This document shows positions 18,791-25,538 of a stretch of 64,000 bases of DNA, in pieces (position 1 is the stretch's first letter; every line of letters begins with the position of its first letter). The notes beneath the pieces were generated by a model. The model was given only the letters and a program-made list of their open reading frames with translations, did no database searches and was not told the origin of the DNA. Origin of the DNA: Streptococcus sp. HPH0090 (lineage in GTDB: Bacteria > Bacillota > Bacilli > Lactobacillales > Streptococcaceae); assembly GCF_000411475.1 (NCBI RefSeq), contig NZ_KE150464.1, positions 682,001 through 746,000 of the forward strand, read 5' to 3'. The position numbers and the translations under genes were made by a program.

Positions 18791-19009
18791 CTACTTGAAT
18801 ACTTCAAGCACTTTAGACCAAATTGTATTCGTTGCACGCAATACTGTTTCAGGGTTATCCATGAAATAGATAATGAATCCTGCAATTAAGACTGTTCCTA
18901 CAATCGTTCCAATCTTTTGATCCTTCCATGCTTTAAGAACCTTCGTACCAGCGAAAAATGCTACTGCTGGGATACCGAGTTTTGCTACTAGAAATTGAAA
19001 TAATGCCAT
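18791..19009 (-). CDS. TcpD-like small membrane protein
   Basis: A 72-residue hydrophobic protein with two membrane segments (about 10-22 and 33-50) joined by VLKAWKDQKIG. It sits between TcpC and TcpE, the usual place of the TcpD family in MobT conjugation modules. It is presumably a small channel component; the name rests mainly on position and topology. Confidence 0.7.
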   Translation of the reverse strand: MALFQFLVAKLGIPAVAFFAGTKVLKAWKDQKIGTIVGTVLIAGFIIYFMDNPETVLRATNTIWSKVLEVFK

Positions 19010-19014
19010 TTGTT

Positions 19015-19944
19015 TTATTCTCCTTTATCATCTTTTTTATTGAAATCTGCTGGGATCGTATGATCCATTTTTTCTACAAAATAGCTGTCTTTATCTTCTC
19101 TTAACTCAAAGCTAAAATTCTCACTATGAGTTGTACCAGCTACATCAAGAGTAATTTGTGCATAAGCATAGATTTTCCCATCTTTCTCTTTAAAGTAGGT
19201 ATAATCTAAACTCTTGAAAGTTGCACCTCCAATGGACTTAATTCCATTAGAAATCAAATCCAAGTTTGCTTGACTGGTAGTATAATTCTTAAAGAACAAT
19301 TCCAAGAAAGAAACTAACTTCTTGCGTTTACCTTCTTCCATTTCATCATTCGCCACCAGCGATACATGATTCTCTTTATCCACCCCTTCAGCTTTAAAAT
19401 CGCTCACAGGAGAGAACCAAGACAATCCACTTACATAATACTTACCATCTTTGACACCGTATGGAATCGAAAATTCAATTCCTACTCTTTGATTCTTACC
19501 ATCTTTCTTCGTATCATAAATCACACGATACACAGCGATACCATCTTTAGCACTCAACATACGAGCGCTAACAATATTCATCTCCTGCTTCGTCTGACCT
19601 TGATTCTTCACATCAGGAACACTTCCATAATAATCATTCAACTTTGTGACATCTTCATCAGCAGAGCCACTTTGTGAATTGTATGTAAAATATCGACTTA
19701 CATATCCATCTAGGAACTGTTCCAAAGTACGATCTGTTTCCTTTTTAGCTTCTACAACAGGCGCTTCAGAAAGCCTTGCCTTCATCTTCGCAGTAGTTAC
19801 TATTGAAACAAACATGGTTAAACCACACAACAAGACGAATCCACCCAAACTGATCATAAAAATCAGATTCGATTTTTTCTGACTAATCTTCTTAACTGTC
19901 AGTTGTTTGTCTTTGCGTGGCTTCTTTAAAAACATATTTCTCAT
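19015..19944 (-). CDS. TcpC/VirB8-like conjugal transfer protein (Tn916 Orf13)
   Basis: A 309-residue bitopic membrane protein. A basic N-terminal tail (KKPRKDKQLTVKKISQKKS) precedes one membrane helix (about residues 30-52). Two NTF2-like domains follow outside the membrane (about 75-190 and 200-300). In pCW3, TcpC forms a ring-shaped part of the transfer apparatus. It ends six bases before the TcpD-like gene and overlaps the upstream gene by four bases (ATGA). Confidence 0.88.
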   Translation of the reverse strand: MRNMFLKKPRKDKQLTVKKISQKKSNLIFMISLGGFVLLCGLTMFVSIVTTAKMKARLSEAPVVEAKKETDRTLEQFLDGYVSRYFTYNSQSGSADEDVTKLNDYYGSVPDVKNQGQTKQEMNIVSARMLSAKDGIAVYRVIYDTKKDGKNQRVGIEFSIPYGVKDGKYYVSGLSWFSPVSDFKAEGVDKENHVSLVANDEMEEGKRKKLVSFLELFFKNYTTSQANLDLISNGIKSIGGATFKSLDYTYFKEKDGKIYAYAQITLDVAGTTHSENFSFELREDKDSYFVEKMDHTIPADFNKKDDKGE

Positions 19945-20417
19945 TCAAAAGAAACCTTTCTATAAAATCCTTTTGGAGTATTCAGCACTTCCCCTTGCTC
20001 AACAAAACCTTGAAATGCTGTCACCCAATTTCCACACTTAAAAAAATAATTTATCAAAAGACCAATATCTAAATTTTTTGAAAGTTGAATCACAGTTGCT
20101 ACTTCATCATTAGAACAGAATTGATAATAGGTTGAAATAATCTTTTTGATAGGAACATATCGCTGTAACTGAAATCTCACAACATAATCATCACCATCAT
20201 ACAAATCAAGGACTGCTTTTTTCAGCAAGTAAACCTCGTCCAGCGACATGATCTTATCAACTTCCCAATCAGTAATACCACATACAAAGAAATTCCCTTT
20301 ATCAATCCCCAATTCTTTCAATCTTGCAACAATCTGCTCTTGACTATGCTTCATAATATCTAACTCACAAAGATAATCGAAATTGCCTTCATTCAGAACC
20401 CTGATATTCGCTATCAT
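19941..20417 (-). CDS. Unknown protein of the ArdA-like cluster
   Basis: A 158-residue acidic protein opening with MIANIRVLNEGNFDYLCELD and ending LNTPKGFYRKVSFE. The first residues vaguely recall the opening of ArdA proteins, but the match is weak. It overlaps the ArdA gene and tcpC by four bases on each side, so translation is coupled. An anti-restriction or other anti-host role is only inferred from position. No membrane segment is seen. Confidence 0.6.
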   Translation of the reverse strand: MIANIRVLNEGNFDYLCELDIMKHSQEQIVARLKELGIDKGNFFVCGITDWEVDKIMSLDEVYLLKKAVLDLYDGDDYVVRFQLQRYVPIKKIISTYYQFCSNDEVATVIQLSKNLDIGLLINYFFKCGNWVTAFQGFVEQGEVLNTPKGFYRKVSFE

Positions 20418-20887
20418 CTTGATACAAAGTAACCTCTATCAACAAAGCTACCACCTTCTTCTAAACGAACATCACGACCAAATTTTTCATAGTCAAAATA
20501 GCGTTCTAATGTTTCCCTCGACAATTCAAAACCAATCTCATCTACAATATATTCGCCTAAATCTCTATCAGTTGAAACATCAGGATATAACCAACAATCA
20601 TCAAATTCAGCATTTGCTAAAGCCTTTGGATCAGAACTATCTGATTCAATGAATGATAAAACAATATCTTCATCTACATCTTCCAAGTTTTCAGCAAGTT
20701 CATTCGCTAAATCCAAATTCAAGCGTTCACAATCCAAATCAGACAATTCTTCAATAGATTGAATCGTTATAGAAACATCTTCGACATCATATCCAAATTC
20801 AGAAGCAACATATTCAAAATCAACAGGTAAAGAAAATTGTTTTACTTTCTTTGTCCGATTATCCATAATTAAAGCTGTTAATTCCAT
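20414..20887 (-). CDS. ArdA family antirestriction protein
   Basis: A 157-residue strongly acidic protein. The N-terminal segment with FSLPVDFEYVASEFGY and the C-terminal YFDYEKFGRDVRLEEGGSFV match the ArdA fold (Tn916 Orf18), whose C-terminal motif is YIDYQAYGRDL-like. ArdA mimics B-form DNA and inhibits type I restriction enzymes, protecting incoming ICE DNA in a new host. It starts after the small ArdA-like gene and is coupled to the next gene. The family is likely; activity is not proven. Confidence 0.75.
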   Translation of the reverse strand: MELTALIMDNRTKKVKQFSLPVDFEYVASEFGYDVEDVSITIQSIEELSDLDCERLNLDLANELAENLEDVDEDIVLSFIESDSSDPKALANAEFDDCWLYPDVSTDRDLGEYIVDEIGFELSRETLERYFDYEKFGRDVRLEEGGSFVDRGYFVSR

Positions 20888-20909
20888 TTTTTCTTTTCTC
20901 CTTTAAAAA

Positions 20910-21122
20910 CTAGCCTTCCACTTGTCTATTTAACTGTTCCAAGTCAGCAACAGTAAATAAACCATATCCAATGAATGAAGTCCCCTCATAATCAACAATT
21001 TCAATTTGATCATCATAAGAACCACTCAAACCAATCACAGACAATTTTCCAAAATATAAAGGCAAGCTAAACCAAGCCTGCCTTCCATTTTTTGGATTCT
21101 TGATTAAAACTCTTGAAGCCAT
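20910..21122 (-). CDS. Short ArdA-N-terminus-like protein
   Basis: A 70-residue protein whose core GRQAWFSLPLYFGKLSVIGL and TVADLEQLN resemble the first third of ArdA proteins. It lacks the acidic C-terminal part. It may be a stand-alone ArdA-type domain or a truncated copy. An in-frame TTG lies at 21134; I prefer the ATG at 21122, although neither has a strong ribosome binding site. Confidence 0.5.
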   Translation of the reverse strand: MASRVLIKNPKNGRQAWFSLPLYFGKLSVIGLSGSYDDQIEIVDYEGTSFIGYGLFTVADLEQLNRQVEG

Positions 21123-21141
21123 ATTCAATACCAACTATTCT

Positions 21142-21510
21142 TTATTGCAAGAAGTACCAGCTATCGCCTTCATGACCAAGGAAAGTATAAGAATCTTCTA
21201 AACGACTAACAATTTCTTCTTCATGCTCTTCTACATAAGCAGACAAACGTTCTTCATTCATTAACTGCTCATATTCTCCATGATCCAAAATACCAGCAAA
21301 ATCAATCAAGGCTTCTTGTGTATCAACTTCTGTAAATGAATTGATATAAACATTATCAGGGTTACAACCATCAAACTGACCAAATTCAACACCATCAAAA
21401 TGCTCATTCAACCTTTCAATAACAATTTCAGGTTCGTCAAGGAATCTTTTCCCATAAACATAATCTTTACAAATATCAGAATAACTATCATAAATAACTT
21501 TAATACTCAT
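21142..21510 (-). CDS. Acidic protein of unknown function, anti-restriction cluster
   Basis: A 122-residue protein with many Asp/Glu residues (for example YVEEHEEEIVSRLEDSYTF). No family is recognised and no membrane segment is seen. It lies 19 bases upstream of the ArdA-like short gene in the same operon. The acidity and location recall DNA-mimic proteins, but this is inference. Confidence 0.6.
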   Translation of the reverse strand: MSIKVIYDSYSDICKDYVYGKRFLDEPEIVIERLNEHFDGVEFGQFDGCNPDNVYINSFTEVDTQEALIDFAGILDHGEYEQLMNEERLSAYVEEHEEEIVSRLEDSYTFLGHEGDSWYFLQ

Positions 21511-21529
21511 TTTCTATCTCCTTTTAAAG

Positions 21530-22036
21530 TTAATCTAAAATCATATTCAAAGAACAAATAGAATCTTCAATTACTTCAATACCTTCAAAATGAATATATT
21601 TCTTTTTCAACAGACTAAGAATATCGGAATATGCTGAAATTAAACAGCTAACTTTATACTCATCTTCTGAATCCAAATTCACACTCATTTCAGAAATTTT
21701 TTGTAGAAATTCTTCTTCTTCTTCTGACAATACACACATATTCACATTAAACCTAGCCCAAAGATAAGTCTGATAAACACGAGAAAACATATCTGAACCT
21801 TCTTCTAAATAAAATAAATCATCAGGATAATCTTCTCCATCTCTAGCATTTAAAACCTTGACTACCATTGATTCTAAAAGTTTAAATTCTACCAAAAATT
21901 TTTCATAAGAATATGATTCACTCCGTAAAGCATTACACACTACAAATGCTTGCTGAACCAAAACAATGTTACTATCACTTTCTCTATCTACAATAGGAAA
22001 CACTTCTCCTACTTGACAATCAAATTTTTTATTCAT
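21530..22036 (-). CDS. Acidic protein of unknown function
   Basis: A 168-residue acidic protein (for example CVLSEEEEEFLQKISEM). I do not recognise a family. It has a good AAAAGGAGA site upstream. A terminator-like hairpin at 22059-22083 lies just before it, so it may start its own transcript or lie behind an attenuator. It has a 19-base gap to the next cluster gene. Confidence 0.6.
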   Translation of the reverse strand: MNKKFDCQVGEVFPIVDRESDSNIVLVQQAFVVCNALRSESYSYEKFLVEFKLLESMVVKVLNARDGEDYPDDLFYLEEGSDMFSRVYQTYLWARFNVNMCVLSEEEEEFLQKISEMSVNLDSEDEYKVSCLISAYSDILSLLKKKYIHFEGIEVIEDSICSLNMILD

Positions 22037-22058
22037 TTTTTCTCCTTTTCCATATAAA

Positions 22059-22083
22059 AAAGGAAGCCAACTTTGACTTCCTT
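22059..22083 (-). terminator. Internal terminator or attenuator in the conjugation operon
   Basis: AAGGAAG/CTTCCTT arms, then TTTTTTATATG on the minus strand. It lies between the 22095 gene and the ribosome binding site of the 21530 gene. Confidence 0.65.
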
Positions 22084-22094
22084 TATCGTTTTAA

Positions 22095-22367
22095 TTAAAT
22101 TGAAGCTGAACGCTCAAAGCTAGAGCCAATCGCAAATGCACGATTCGTTACCTTGTTATACTCTTGATTCATTGAGTAATAACTTGATACATCTTTCTTG
22201 ATACATTCAATCACTTGATATGGAAGGCTCAAATCATCAGTATTTTTAAGAAGCGCACTTAACTCACCAGCTAAAGTCCACGCTTGCTTAAATTCTTGAT
22301 CCTTCAATTTCTTACTAAGTTCCAATGACAAGTCAATCACTTGTTTATCTTTTCCACTTAAAGCCAT
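22095..22367 (-). CDS. Small protein of unknown function
   Basis: A 90-residue, mainly helical protein (KDKQVIDLSLELSKKLKDQE and so on) with no recognised family and no membrane segment. It has a GAGG site upstream. It sits between the XRE regulators and the anti-restriction cluster, immediately before a terminator. Similar small proteins occur between the relaxase and ArdA genes in this ICE group. Confidence 0.55.
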   Translation of the reverse strand: MALSGKDKQVIDLSLELSKKLKDQEFKQAWTLAGELSALLKNTDDLSLPYQVIECIKKDVSSYYSMNQEYNKVTNRAFAIGSSFERSASI

Positions 22368-22448
22368 TTTTTTTATACCTCATTTTCTATTTTTTAGCTT
22401 TTACTTTTTTTCCAGCTATCATGCAGGAGAACGTTTTTTTATTTTCAT

Positions 22449-22649
22449 TTACTTTCTCCCAAACAACCAATCCAACGAAACTTCAAAAAAATCAGCTAAT
22501 TTGACAAGATTGTCAAAACTAGGCTCTGTCTTTCCATTCTCCCAATCACTATATGTATTTCTCTTTATTCCGAATATCTCTGCTAATTCTTGTTGTTTTA
22601 GACCTTTATTCTTTCTTAATCTCTTTAAACGTTCTGAAAAAATTGTCAT
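22449..22649 (-). CDS. XRE family transcriptional regulator, nested
   Basis: A 66-residue single HTH_XRE domain protein. The helix-turn-helix covers about residues 5-55, with LKQQELAEIFGIKRNTYSDW as the recognition region and SLDWLFGRK at the end. It overlaps the end of the upstream XRE gene by 44 bases in another frame. I chose the ATG at 22649, giving MTIFSERLKRLRKNKGL. It may be a repressor of the conjugation module; its target is unknown. Confidence 0.75.
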   Translation of the reverse strand: MTIFSERLKRLRKNKGLKQQELAEIFGIKRNTYSDWENGKTEPSFDNLVKLADFFEVSLDWLFGRK

Positions 22650-23112
22650 AAATTCCATTTCCATTCACCACAATAACTTTCTCTACTTCTCTTCTAAATT
22701 TATCTTCTACAAAATCTGTATCATAACCCAATGCAAGTAAGACTACTCTCATAGCTTTAATAGCAACTCTTTTTGCACGCTCACTATCTTCAAACTCATC
22801 ACGTGAAAGCTTTTTACAAAATTCTTTCAACTCATCTTCTTCTAATATTTTCATTTTTTCTCCTTCCTTTATTTCTTTTTCAAATTTCAAACATCTCTCT
22901 TTTGATACTACTAAATATTCACTTAACAAAAAATCAATAGAAACATCAAATATACAAGCTAACATACTTAAATTTTCATAGTTAGGTTCGTACACTCCTC
23001 TTTCCCATTTTGAATAAACAGCTTGAACTGTACCAAGAAAATCAGCAACTTCCTTTTGTGTAAGTCCATGCTTCTTTCTTAACACTTTTAATTTCTCATG
23101 AAATTTCTCCAT
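22606..23112 (-). CDS. XRE family transcriptional regulator with C-terminal extension
   Basis: A 168-residue protein. The N-terminal HTH_XRE (about residues 5-60, with LTQKEVADFLGTVQAVYSKW) is followed by an acidic, helical C-terminal part of about 100 residues with no recognised fold. It may be a self-assembling or sensing domain. Its 3' end carries the start of the next XRE gene inside it. It lies 18 bases after a small membrane protein gene in the same direction. Confidence 0.75.
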   Translation of the reverse strand: MEKFHEKLKVLRKKHGLTQKEVADFLGTVQAVYSKWERGVYEPNYENLSMLACIFDVSIDFLLSEYLVVSKERCLKFEKEIKEGEKMKILEEDELKEFCKKLSRDEFEDSERAKRVAIKAMRVVLLALGYDTDFVEDKFRREVEKVIVVNGNGIYDNFFRTFKEIKKE

Positions 23113-23130
23113 ATCCTAAATTCACCCTTT

Positions 23131-23277
23131 TCATTCAACAAATAAACCACCTACAAAAAATATCAGAAATAGCAAAATAGAGAATTTAACATTCCCTATC
23201 AACACATACGAACCCAGCGCCATAACCAATCCAACAATAATATTTACAAGCAAATAATGTATGATTTTAAAAATCAT
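23131..23277 (-). CDS. 48-residue two-helix membrane protein
   Basis: A short frame from ATG (23277) to TGA (23131) encodes 48 residues with two hydrophobic segments (VNIIVGLVMALGSYVLIG and SILLFLIFFVGGLFV) and a KIIH N-terminus. The ATG overlaps the last codons of the 23267 gene by 11 bases, with GGTAAAG just upstream. It is probably translated by coupling. No family is recognised. It is too short for many gene finders. Confidence 0.5.
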   Translation of the reverse strand: MIFKIIHYLLVNIIVGLVMALGSYVLIGNVKFSILLFLIFFVGGLFVE

Positions 23278-23494
23278 CTTTACCATTCTTATCATATATA
23301 GACCTATCCAATTCTCTAAAATTCATCACAACTCCTACAATTAACGTAATACTAAAGAAAACAAAAGCGATTTTAGAGTTGCCACTAATCAAATTCACAA
23401 CAAAAAATACAACCATAGGCAATATATAATTCAAACACATAAAGCGCAGGACTTCTCTTAACCACTTCAAAACTCTAACCATCTTCAAACCCAT
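23267..23494 (-). CDS. Small two-helix membrane protein
   Basis: A 75-residue protein with two hydrophobic segments (about 20-36 and 42-60) and a basic N-terminus. Two ATG codons are possible (23494 and 23482). The GGAAAG upstream is better spaced for 23482, but 23494 overlaps the stop of the previous gene by ten bases. No family is recognised. It belongs to a run of three small proteins after the relaxase. Confidence 0.55.
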   Translation of the reverse strand: MGLKMVRVLKWLREVLRFMCLNYILPMVVFFVVNLISGNSKIAFVFFSITLIVGVVMNFRELDRSIYDKNGKDDF

Positions 23495-23823
23495 CTTTCC
23501 AAATGATATTTTTTAACCAATAAATTATAGACATCTATTCTTTCCTTACTATCTCTTGTTAGCAAACCAAACAATAACAACTTTCTTTTTATATCAACCT
23601 CTTTCTGTAAATATTCCTCATATTCTTTAGTTAGTCTTTTAACTTCATACCAATCTTGTCTTTTTTTAGTTGCTCTATAAGTCTGACATTGAAACTCAAT
23701 ATAATCTTGATAACCTCTTGCCTTCTCACTTGTTACAATACCATCATAGAAATATCTAGCAGGAATCAAATATACCAACTTTCTTAACGCTTCATCAGAT
23801 ATTTTTTTCTTTCTTTTCTTCAT
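23485..23823 (-). CDS. Basic protein of unknown function
   Basis: A 112-residue basic protein (opens MKKRKKKISDEALRKLVYL, ends LVKKYHLERWV) with about 25% Lys/Arg and several helices. I do not recognise it. A nucleic-acid role, for example at oriT, is possible given its charge and its place downstream of the relaxase. It is followed by the two small membrane proteins. Confidence 0.55.
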   Translation of the reverse strand: MKKRKKKISDEALRKLVYLIPARYFYDGIVTSEKARGYQDYIEFQCQTYRATKKRQDWYEVKRLTKEYEEYLQKEVDIKRKLLLFGLLTRDSKERIDVYNLLVKKYHLERWV

Positions 23824-23846
23824 AGAACAACCTCAATCTTAACTAA

Positions 23847-24092
23847 CTATTTTTTCATATCAAGAATTGCATTTACATCTTCGTGAATCCTAGACCAATC
23901 CAATATATAATCCTTGAAATAAGTCCGATAGATTCTAGAAGGCTCAACAGGAATCACAGTTAAATTTTGATTCCCTTCATAAGACGGAAAATACTTGCTA
24001 ACAGACATCAACCCTTTATCAGTTGATACAACAAGGTTACTATTATTCACTACTACTGAATCAGAACCTATCAATTTGTAAATTTTTCTCAT
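23847..24092 (-). CDS. Small protein overlapping the relaxase
   Basis: An 81-residue protein (opens MRKIYKLIGSDSVVVNNSN) with a beta-rich N-terminus and a short helix at the end. The start lies inside the 3' end of the MobT gene (32-base overlap), which suggests coupling. No family is recognised. Confidence 0.55.
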   Translation of the reverse strand: MRKIYKLIGSDSVVVNNSNLVVSTDKGLMSVSKYFPSYEGNQNLTVIPVEPSRIYRTYFKDYILDWSRIHEDVNAILDMKK

Positions 24093-25278
24093 AGTCCACC
24101 TTCGCTTGCTCTAATTTTTTCCAGTTTTTTTCGGATATATTTCCTTCAAACAATATTCTTTTCAATTTATGCTCACCTGTTATGTTTTCCCAAGTTTTAA
24201 GAACAGTCGTAACACCTGAAACATTCTCATTGATCCATTTATACTGTTTGTCAAAGAAACCAACCTCAACAGGAGCAGTTGAAAAACCAATACGATCAAC
24301 TTCACCCAGCAATGAATACCACTCTTTATTCAAGACCTTTTTTCCATTATCTTTTTCAAAGACCTTAATCTTGCTATTGATCACTCTTACAGCCATCTTT
24401 GCCATATCCAGTCTTTCATTCAAGGCTTTTTTTACGAAATCCAAAGCGACTTCATCACACATTCGCACTTCATACCGATTCTTGAATTTCAAAGCCGAAT
24501 GAATGAAATCTAAACCAAAACCAAGTTTTTTCGCTTGCTCAATATCTTTCTGATAAAAGCAGAAATGATATGCAGATTGTCTTGATCCAAAGTAGATTGT
24601 TTTAGCTTTTCCATACTCACCATTATCTTCAATTTGCTTCAATCTCAACCGACTATCAATCAACCCTTTATCCCAAAGTTCTACCAGCTTACCAAGTTCA
24701 AAATTCCCTTCTTCGCTATACTTTTCATCAAGCGCTATATCCAACCGAGGTATATTCATATACTTTCCATCACCTTCAGCAATTTCACGCTCATACTCAA
24801 AACAGCGAATAAAGAAATCTCTCCAGCTTACTTTTTGTTCTTCTTCTAGGTAATATTCAAATTGCCTGCAAGCCTGACCTTTTAATTCAATCATACAACC
24901 CATATCTTCCCTTTTCTTCGATATGAAAACATTGATATGCTGAAATGTATATTTTGTATCATAGCCTGAACCACCTTTTTCTTCTTCGAGAAAAGGCTTA
25001 TTCTTCAAACACAAAACTTTCTCAATCACTTCAATATAATCTCTTGTTTTGAATGTTACCTTCAAATAGTCAACCTTACCTTCCAAAGAAAAACCACTAT
25101 CTCTCACTCCTTCTTTAAAAGCCATCAACTCTTGAATTTGTGAATCATACGAATCAGGAATTTTTCCAGCTTCTTTCCAATGATAAAAAGAACCAGCATT
25201 AATTCCTAGATAATCGGCTATTTCATTTACAGAGAAATTATACATTCTCATAACCTTTTCTAAATAACTAAACTCCAT
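24061..25278 (-). CDS. MobT family relaxase (Rep_trans type, Tn916 Orf20)
   Basis: A 405-residue relaxase that nicks oriT and stays bound to the transferred strand. An N-terminal helix-turn-helix covers about residues 13-35 (FSVNEIADYLGINAGSFYHW). The replication-initiator-like catalytic domain spans about 60-330; the segment with YMNIPRLDIALDEKY looks like its metal or catalytic region. The nicking Tyr cannot be fixed by eye. An oriT-like region lies directly upstream, and TcpA follows beyond it. The C-terminal KTWENITGEHKLKRILFEG resembles MobT ends. Confidence 0.88.
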   Translation of the reverse strand: MEFSYLEKVMRMYNFSVNEIADYLGINAGSFYHWKEAGKIPDSYDSQIQELMAFKEGVRDSGFSLEGKVDYLKVTFKTRDYIEVIEKVLCLKNKPFLEEEKGGSGYDTKYTFQHINVFISKKREDMGCMIELKGQACRQFEYYLEEEQKVSWRDFFIRCFEYEREIAEGDGKYMNIPRLDIALDEKYSEEGNFELGKLVELWDKGLIDSRLRLKQIEDNGEYGKAKTIYFGSRQSAYHFCFYQKDIEQAKKLGFGLDFIHSALKFKNRYEVRMCDEVALDFVKKALNERLDMAKMAVRVINSKIKVFEKDNGKKVLNKEWYSLLGEVDRIGFSTAPVEVGFFDKQYKWINENVSGVTTVLKTWENITGEHKLKRILFEGNISEKNWKKLEQAKVDYEKNLQIDRF

Positions 25279-25336
25279 AATTCCTCACTTTTTCATTTTT
25301 TCAAAGTTTTCGCTATCAAAAAGTCAGTAATATCAA

Positions 25337-25500
25337 TACTTTTGAACACTTTTGAATACTTCTACCCCCCTATTAGTCATAGGGGGTTAATTCGCACAAT
25401 CCAGCCTGCCAGTGACCGCTAGTGACCGCAGTCGCTCGTCGCATACGCTTCCTCGCTCCTGCTACTAGCTACTAGCAAGCTGGATTGTACCAACTAGCAC
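25337..25500. other. Origin of transfer (oriT) candidate
   Basis: Between mobT and the tcpA terminator lies a strong G-rich hairpin (CCCCCTAT/ATAGGGGG, 25366-25373 with 25379-25386, loop TAGTC). A 10-bp inverted repeat, ACAATCCAGC (25396-25405) with GCTGGATTGT (25479-25488), encloses two AGTGACCGC repeats and two CTACTAG units. Direct copies of CACTTTTGAA-like motifs lie at 25337-25359. The location and the C-run hairpin match oriT regions of the Tn916/ICESt1 group. No nick site is assigned. Confidence 0.7.
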
Positions 25501-25507
25501 TCCAATA

Positions 25508-25532
25508 GAAAAAAAGAGGGGAAAACCCCCTC
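25508..25532 (-). terminator. Terminator after tcpA
   Basis: GAGGGG/CCCCTC arms with a five-base loop and seven T residues on the minus strand. It sits directly after the TcpA gene, so mobT may have its own promoter in the oriT region. Confidence 0.85.
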
Positions 25533-25538
25533 AATACA

